64,000 nt of DNA from Verrucomicrobiaceae bacterium (lineage in GTDB: Bacteria > Verrucomicrobiota > Verrucomicrobiia > Verrucomicrobiales > Verrucomicrobiaceae), in NCBI GenBank assembly GCA_027490195.1, contig JAIXYN010000069.1, positions 86,093 to 150,092 of the forward strand. Reading direction: 5' to 3'. The translations under genes and the position numbers were made by a program. This document shows positions 59,517 through 64,000 of the stretch, one piece after another. A model generated the notes under the pieces. It saw only the letters and a list, made by a program, of their open reading frames with translations. It was not told where the DNA came from and ran no database searches. Position 1 is the stretch's first letter. Each line of letters opens with the position of its first letter.

Positions 59517-60818
59517 TCACTTCGGCACCTGAATCAATCCTGCACCCACGGCAGTGGCGGGGGCTTGCAGTGGTTCCGCCGTGCGAGTGAGCAGCGGAAT
59601 GATGTTGGGACCGTAGTAGCCACGACCAAGAAGGTAGGCGACAACGCCACTGGTGATCGCAGTGGCCTGCGAGGTGCCACTGCTGATCACGAATCGATTG
59701 TCGGCATAGCCGGAAACGATGCCAACTCCTGGAGCGACGAGGGTGAGTCCCGCACCCGAATTGGAGAAATAAGCCTGCGTACCATTGGCATCAACAGCAC
59801 CGACACTGAGCACACCGGGAATGCCGGCAGGCATGGAAAGGGCTGTGAGTTGCTCATTGCCTGCGGCAGCGACGATCACAACATTGCGACTCTGCGCATA
59901 GCGCACGGCTTCGTCGAGAACGGGGGAGTCACCGTTGGCACCGAGGCTGATATTGATGATGCGGGCTCCTAGATCAGTGGCCTTGATGATGGCGGATGAA
60001 ACCAGCGCGGTGTTGCTCACGCCGTTTGTATCCGCCACACGGATGTCGAGCAGTTTGACCGCCGGAGAGACGCCGCCGACGTTCGAGTCATTGCCTGCGA
60101 TGAGGGAGGCCATTGCAGTGCCGTGACCGTTGAAGGTGCTGCCGTCGTTGACGAGGTCATAGTGGGTGATTTTCACGCTCGTGAGGGAGGGGTGGCTGGT
60201 GATGCCGGAATCGATGACGGCGACGGTGACGCCCTGCCCCCAGGCTGAGCGGTCGCCAGTGGCGCCAATGGCCTTAAGACCCTGGCTGCGGAATGGGACA
60301 TTCCCGCCCTGATTTGTGTCGGATTTCGCAATTGGACGGGGGATGCCGGGAATTCGGGTGATGAGATTCGGGCCAATGTGGGTGTAGTCCTCGGCATGCG
60401 CATTCAGGTCCCGTTCAAGCGCCGTGGTGTCCCGAAAGCGAACCCGGGCGGTGCGGAGTTTGATGTCGTAACCGAGGAGTTCGAGTCCGAGGGATGCCGC
60501 GCGGGTACGAAACGCGGCTAGGGCTTCGGGGGTGCGGAAAGTGAGCAGGGCTTCATTTGGCATGGAGCCAGGCACGTTGAGAGTGGCGATGGTGGGCGAT
60601 GTAGGTGGTTTGGCGGGTGCTGGTGCCGGGGTGGTGACCTTGGGTGATTGCGGCATGGCTTCGGGCACCACGGGTTTGCCAGCATTTGGGCTGGGGCTGT
60701 ATGGCAGTGCATTGATCGCGGGTGGGGCATGCGATTCCCAGAGCAACCACAGCACTGAGCCCACCATGATCAGCACGGTGGCGGCGAAAAGCAGGGCTGG
60801 CAGACGAGTGGGGCGCAT
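59517..60818 (-). CDS. Membrane-anchored subtilisin-like serine peptidase (S8)
   Basis: 433 residues from the ATG at 60818 (MRPTRLPALLFAATV). One N-terminal membrane segment (8-26) is followed by a Pro/Ala-rich stretch (32-83), a region of I9-propeptide size (90-165), and a catalytic domain with VTVAVIDSG (Asp203), NGHGTAMASLIAG (His232) and SSGTSQATAITSG (Ser383). All three catalytic residues are present. The N-terminal segment could be a membrane anchor or an uncleaved signal peptide. It probably acts in the periplasm or outside. Its gene is divergent from the NSS transporter gene. Confidence 0.92.
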   Translation of the reverse strand: MRPTRLPALLFAATVLIMVGSVLWLLWESHAPPAINALPYSPSPNAGKPVVPEAMPQSPKVTTPAPAPAKPPTSPTIATLNVPGSMPNEALLTFRTPEALAAFRTRAASLGLELLGYDIKLRTARVRFRDTTALERDLNAHAEDYTHIGPNLITRIPGIPRPIAKSDTNQGGNVPFRSQGLKAIGATGDRSAWGQGVTVAVIDSGITSHPSLTSVKITHYDLVNDGSTFNGHGTAMASLIAGNDSNVGGVSPAVKLLDIRVADTNGVSNTALVSSAIIKATDLGARIINISLGANGDSPVLDEAVRYAQSRNVVIVAAAGNEQLTALSMPAGIPGVLSVGAVDANGTQAYFSNSGAGLTLVAPGVGIVSGYADNRFVISSGTSQATAITSGVVAYLLGRGYYGPNIIPLLTRTAEPLQAPATAVGAGLIQVPK

Positions 60819-60903
60819 GAAGGTGGCAAATTTTCGCACATTGGCGCAACTGCGCGAGTTCTGCTTTTACAAGAAGTTCACGGCACTTTCACGAACTCCA
60901 ACC

Positions 60904-60932
60904 TTGTTGTCTTTGTGGGGGCTGCCTAAACT
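60904..60932 (+). promoter_or_regulatory. Promoter of the NSS transporter, placed for a leaderless start
   Basis: TTGTTG (60904-60909), a 17-base spacer, and TAAACT (60927-60932) end six bases before the transporter ATG at 60939. The predicted transcription start coincides with the ATG. The same geometry precedes apaG and the ELW-repeat gene. Confidence 0.45.
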
Positions 60933-60938
60933 GGTTTT

Positions 60939-62699
60939 ATGTCGCAAAAGAAAGAAGCTTGGGGATCACGTCTTGGAGTCATCATGGCCGTCGCGGGAAG
61001 CGCGGTGGGTTTGGGGAATTTCCTCCGCTTTCCTGGCCTTGCGGCGCAGTATGGCGGAGGCGCTTTCATGATCGCCTATGCGATTTCGTTTTTGATCATC
61101 GGCCTGCCCATTGGCTGGGCGGAGTGGGCGATGGGGCGCTATGCGGGCAGCAGGGGCTACAACTCGGCACCGGGAGCTTTTGCGGCGATCTTGAACAAGC
61201 GCTGGGCCAAGTATATTGGCATCATCGGAGTGATCGTGCCGGTGATGATCTACATGTATTATGTGTTCATTGAGTCCTGGTGTCTGGGCTATGCGGTGAA
61301 GTTTTGGACGGGGAGCGTGGATTTGAAGACGACCGAGCAGACGGTGGCGATGTTTAAGAGCATGAGCGGGCAGATGGCCGATGGCTCCGCGCTGGCCTTT
61401 TCATGGGACACGGCGCTGCCGTGGCTGATGGTGGTTTTTGTGTTTAATTTCTGGCTGATCTACCGCGGGCTTTCCGGGGGCATCGAGAAGATGTGCAACT
61501 ACGGCATGCCCATGCTGATCGTGCTGGCGCTGGTGGTGCTGGCGCGGGTCATGACGCTGGGGGCACCTGATGCAGCCAAGCCGCATGACAATGTGGTGAA
61601 CGGCCTGGGCTACATGTGGAATCCCAGCAAGGTGCAAATCGAACGAACGAAGCCTGCGCCGGGTGAGGTTAAGGTGGTCGAGGAACTGGTGGGGGCGGCG
61701 GCTATCACGGCGGCGGAGCAAAAGGTGGCGGCGAGCGGTGGTGCGTTGAAGCTGGTCACCATCACGCCATGGAAGCAGCTGCTAAACCCGCTGCTATGGA
61801 TGGCTGCTGCAGCGCAGATTTTCTTCAGTCTCTCCGTGGGGTTTGGGGTGATCATTGTTTATGCAAGCTATCTGAAAAAGACGGATGACGTGGTGCTCAG
61901 TGGGCTGACGGCGAGTAGTGCGAACGAGTTCTGCGAGGTGGCGCTGGGCGGACTGATCACGGTGCCGGCGGCGGTGGCGTTTCTGGGCCTTGCCTCAGTG
62001 GCAGGGCAGGGGACCTTTGGCCTGGGCTTCACGGTGCTGCCGCTGGTGTTTGCCAAGATGCCGCTGGGTGCCTTTTTCGGCGGGGCATTCTTTTTCATGC
62101 TCTTCCTTGCGGCAATCACGAGCTCGATTTCCATGCTGCAGCCGGGGATCGCCTTTCTTGAGGAGGCGATGAATGTGGGGCGCAAGGTCAGTGTGACGAT
62201 TCTTGGACTGCTGACCGCGCTGGGCACGGGTTTTGTGGTGTTTTTCACCAAGGAGCTGAAGGCGCTCGATACGCTGGATTTCTGGGTGGGAACGTTTCTT
62301 ATCTTCATTCTCGCTACGATCCAGATCATCATCTTTGGCTGGCATTGGGGCATTGAGCGCGGCCTGCGGGAGGCGCATCAGGGGGCTGCCATTCGCATCC
62401 CGCGTTTCTTTGGCGTCATCATGAAATGGATCTGCCCGGTATTTCTCTTGGCGATCTTTGGCATGACCGTGCTGACGAGCTTGTTTGGCTTTGATCTCAG
62501 CACACGGACCTTCGGCGCTGCCTCGTCTTACGTGGTGGATCTCATCGGTGGTGCGAAGGACGGCAAAGCGGTGGAGACGAATCTGGCCGCGCAACTCAGC
62601 GTGGTCTTGGTGATCATCGTGGCCATCTTTTTTGGACTGCTGTCCTCCCGTGCCAAGGCCTACCAGCGCGCCGAGCTGGGCCTGAACAAGCACGATTAA
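60939..62699 (+). CDS. NSS-family sodium-dependent amino acid transporter
   Basis: A 586-residue neurotransmitter:sodium symporter family protein with a typical first helix (GVIMAVAGSAVGLGNFLRFPGLAAQYGGGAF) containing the Na+ site Gly/Ala/Asn pattern, and about 12 membrane segments. Between helices 5 and 6 there is an inserted loop of about 75 residues (VNGLGYMWNPSKVQIERTKPAPGEVKVVEELV...) that the family norm lacks. It imports an amino acid with Na+. Immediately downstream is a 51-residue MetS-like small membrane protein, as in MetP-MetS methionine/alanine importers, so the substrate may be methionine or a neutral amino acid. Confidence 0.92.
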   Translation: MSQKKEAWGSRLGVIMAVAGSAVGLGNFLRFPGLAAQYGGGAFMIAYAISFLIIGLPIGWAEWAMGRYAGSRGYNSAPGAFAAILNKRWAKYIGIIGVIVPVMIYMYYVFIESWCLGYAVKFWTGSVDLKTTEQTVAMFKSMSGQMADGSALAFSWDTALPWLMVVFVFNFWLIYRGLSGGIEKMCNYGMPMLIVLALVVLARVMTLGAPDAAKPHDNVVNGLGYMWNPSKVQIERTKPAPGEVKVVEELVGAAAITAAEQKVAASGGALKLVTITPWKQLLNPLLWMAAAAQIFFSLSVGFGVIIVYASYLKKTDDVVLSGLTASSANEFCEVALGGLITVPAAVAFLGLASVAGQGTFGLGFTVLPLVFAKMPLGAFFGGAFFFMLFLAAITSSISMLQPGIAFLEEAMNVGRKVSVTILGLLTALGTGFVVFFTKELKALDTLDFWVGTFLIFILATIQIIIFGWHWGIERGLREAHQGAAIRIPRFFGVIMKWICPVFLLAIFGMTVLTSLFGFDLSTRTFGAASSYVVDLIGGAKDGKAVETNLAAQLSVVLVIIVAIFFGLLSSRAKAYQRAELGLNKHD

Positions 62700-62725
62700 C
62701 CGCGAACCCTGAACTACTCCCCGTT

Positions 62726-62881
62726 ATGACCACCTCCGGCCTTATCGTCATGCTGCTTTCTGTTGGCACCGTCACCCTCCTGTTTGGCTGGTGCATCTAT
62801 AAAGTGCTCACCACTCCGAACGAAACGGAGAAGGTGCATGGAGTGGAATTTCATACGCCAGACATGGACGAGGAGGGGTAG
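62726..62881 (+). CDS. MetS-like small subunit of NSS transporter
   Basis: A 51-residue protein beginning MTTSGLIVMLLSVGTVTLLFGWC, with one strongly hydrophobic helix (about 5-24), then IYKVLTTPNETEKVHG and an acidic tail ending DMDEEG. It begins 26 bases after the NSS transporter stop. The size, single helix and position match the MetS family of small accessory subunits required for uptake by MetP-type NSS transporters. The family match is from pattern only. It is too short for a standard ORF cut-off and is easily missed. Confidence 0.72.
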   Translation: MTTSGLIVMLLSVGTVTLLFGWCIYKVLTTPNETEKVHGVEFHTPDMDEEG

Positions 62882-62915
62882 AATTTTCATTCCATGAAAG
62901 GTGTTCAGGACCACA

Positions 62916-64000
62916 TCATCCTAGTGGTTTGAGACGCAACTGTCTCAATGTATAAAAGGGCGCATCCGATTCCGCTATGCGTCGGGCTCCCAGTTTGCGC
63001 TTCGGGCCGAACAGCTCTCGCCGTGTCTCGAAGACTCCTTCTACAAACTCTCTGCTGCCCAGCACCAATCCATCGCTGAAGTAGCGCACGCGCAATCGCA
63101 CCATCTCCGCCGGGCTCAGCTTGCCTTTCTCCGCCAGCACTGCTCTTGCCGATTCCGCAGTCACCCCGCGCGTCACCACCTTCTCATTCTGCGCGTCCTT
63201 CACCTCCCGTCCCTCCGCATGCAGCAGGCAGCGGTACGCCGCCGCCGCTCCCGCGCTCTTCCAGCCATCCACCGGTTTGCCCAGAGCCTTGCACAGTCCA
63301 CGCTGCGCCCTGCGGCTGCCACCCAGGGCTTCGGCGTAGCCGCACCAGCGGTAATCCTTGGGATCTTTGACCAGCCCAGCGCGAACGGGGTTGAGATCGA
63401 TGTAGGCGGCAATCGTGCGCAGCGGATCGCCTTTGCCTTCGACGAGCACGCTTTTGAAACGGTCCATCCACAGCGTGCCCCGGCGTCCGCGCCGTTTATT
63501 GAACCAGCGGCTGAAGCGTTCCTTCACCTCCTTCACAAACAACGATAGATCGCAAAAGCGCTTCTTCAACGCGTCCAGTTTCTGATCCGCCAGCACCGCC
63601 ATGCCGCGTGTGCGCAGATCCGCCAGTTCATCGCGGAGCAGGCCCAAGTAGGTGCGGCTGTAGAGGATGCTCAGGTGCTCCAGCAGTTTCGCCTCGCCTT
63701 GCGGCCCCTCAAAACGCTGCAGCCAGATCTGCCGCTGCGGGACCTCGGCCAGCAGATGGAAATGATTCCCCATGAGGCAGTAGGTCAGCACTTTGATCCC
63801 ACAGAACTCCGCCATGCGCCAGATCACCCGCCGCAGCGCCTCTTTTTCCACATCATCAAACATCACCTCTCCGCCGCAGGTGCGTGACATGACGTGATAA
63901 CAATAAGACTCTAGCGGCCCCTTGCCAAGAACCCGAAACCTGCCGCCCGACCACGACCGCGCGCCGGGATAGAGTCCTGTTTTCGCATTGACACCGACGA
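62916..64000 (-). CDS. REP-associated transposase-like protein (RAYT, Y1_Tnp), 5' end beyond window
   Basis: The reading frame continues past the ATG at 63890 to the right edge (SGGRFRVLGKGPLESYCYHV ahead of MSRT), so the true N-terminus is outside; about 360 residues are visible. The HUH nuclease motif appears in TYCLMGNHFHLLAEVP, and FSRWFNKRRGRRGTLWMDRFKSVLVEG with AAYIDLNPVRAGLVKDPKDYRWCGYAEA is typical of RAYTs. The helix preceding RRGTLW, where a catalytic Tyr is often found, has Phe in this copy (FSRWFNKR); YSRTYLGLL offers other Tyr. Such domesticated transposases act on REP palindromes with a 5' GTAG. REP-like repeats occur at about 36.3 and 48.3 kb. Confidence 0.82.
   Translation of the reverse strand, partial: VGVNAKTGLYPGARSWSGGRFRVLGKGPLESYCYHVMSRTCGGEVMFDDVEKEALRRVIWRMAEFCGIKVLTYCLMGNHFHLLAEVPQRQIWLQRFEGPQGEAKLLEHLSILYSRTYLGLLRDELADLRTRGMAVLADQKLDALKKRFCDLSLFVKEVKERFSRWFNKRRGRRGTLWMDRFKSVLVEGKGDPLRTIAAYIDLNPVRAGLVKDPKDYRWCGYAEALGGSRRAQRGLCKALGKPVDGWKSAGAAAAYRCLLHAEGREVKDAQNEKVVTRGVTAESARAVLAEKGKLSPAEMVRLRVRYFSDGLVLGSREFVEGVFETRRELFGPKRKLGARRIAESDAPFYTLRQLRLKPLG

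Noticed and set aside
1..64000. tRNA, rRNA, CRISPR, riboswitch or phage genes
   Set aside because: No T-loop-like GGTTCGAATCC sequence, repeat-spacer array, TPP box before thiD or phage structural gene was found by reading; a dedicated covariance search would be decisive.

Overview
The window reads as chromosomal DNA of a Verrucomicrobiota bacterium, most likely Verrucomicrobiaceae (Prosthecobacter/Verrucomicrobium-like). The basis is gene content: three secreted sulfatases, five Gfo/Idh/MocA oxidoreductases (three with Tat-type leaders), DUF1592/DUF1588 cytochrome-like proteins, DUF1549/DUF1553-DUF1501 and DUF1592-DUF1552 pairs, a DUF1080 protein, SHD1-like domains and a DUF6288/HEAT protein. 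Ribosome binding sites are weak and several -10 boxes lie 6-7 bases from the ATG. No rRNA, tRNA, CRISPR array, prophage or plasmid gene was seen.

Layout. 1-7.1 kb is a sugar-acid catabolism block: an amidohydrolase C-terminus, SDR dehydrogenase, SSS symporter, Kelch/mutarotase-like protein, and a tightly coupled minus-strand operon (two Gfo/Idh proteins, HpcH/HpaI aldolase, SDR). It could serve a non-phosphorylative deoxy-sugar (fucose/rhamnose type) route. 7.1-16.4 kb holds an SHD1 membrane protein, a large DUF1592 cytochrome-like protein, an FKBP isomerase, an SDR, a frameshifted gene remnant, a DUF6288 protein and a sulfatase. 16.4-18.5 kb carries a divergent pair, a PaaK-like acyl-adenylating enzyme and a LuxI/FeeM-like N-acyltransferase, a candidate small-molecule signal module. 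18.5-24.1 kb has a redoxin, fabD, glycerate kinase and a histidine kinase/response-regulator pair.

24.1-33.2 kb begins with a MITE-like 110-bp inverted-repeat element, then Gfo/Idh and sulfatase genes around a DUF433/DUF5615 toxin-antitoxin pair, and a fused esterase/SMP-30 protein. 33.3-36.3 kb is a coupled thiD, S41-pseudopeptidase and IF-1-like operon beside apaG. 36.3-42 kb contains an FGE-fold protein lacking catalytic cysteines, a large esterase, an HslV-like Ntn hydrolase with an N-terminal Ser, an extended adenylate-kinase-like protein and a DUF1080 protein. 42-52 kb has an ELWxxDGTxxGT-repeat protein, PEP carboxylase, Gfo/Idh, DUF1501 and SHD1-DUF1549/1553 proteins.

52.5-64 kb has a secreted FKBP, a second DUF1592 protein with its DUF1552 partner, a UvrD-type helicase, a membrane-anchored subtilase, an NSS transporter with a 51-residue MetS-like small subunit, and a REP-associated transposase (RAYT) that runs off the right edge. 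Three copies of a REP-like palindrome, at about 36.3 and 48.3 kb, may be this type of transposase's substrate.
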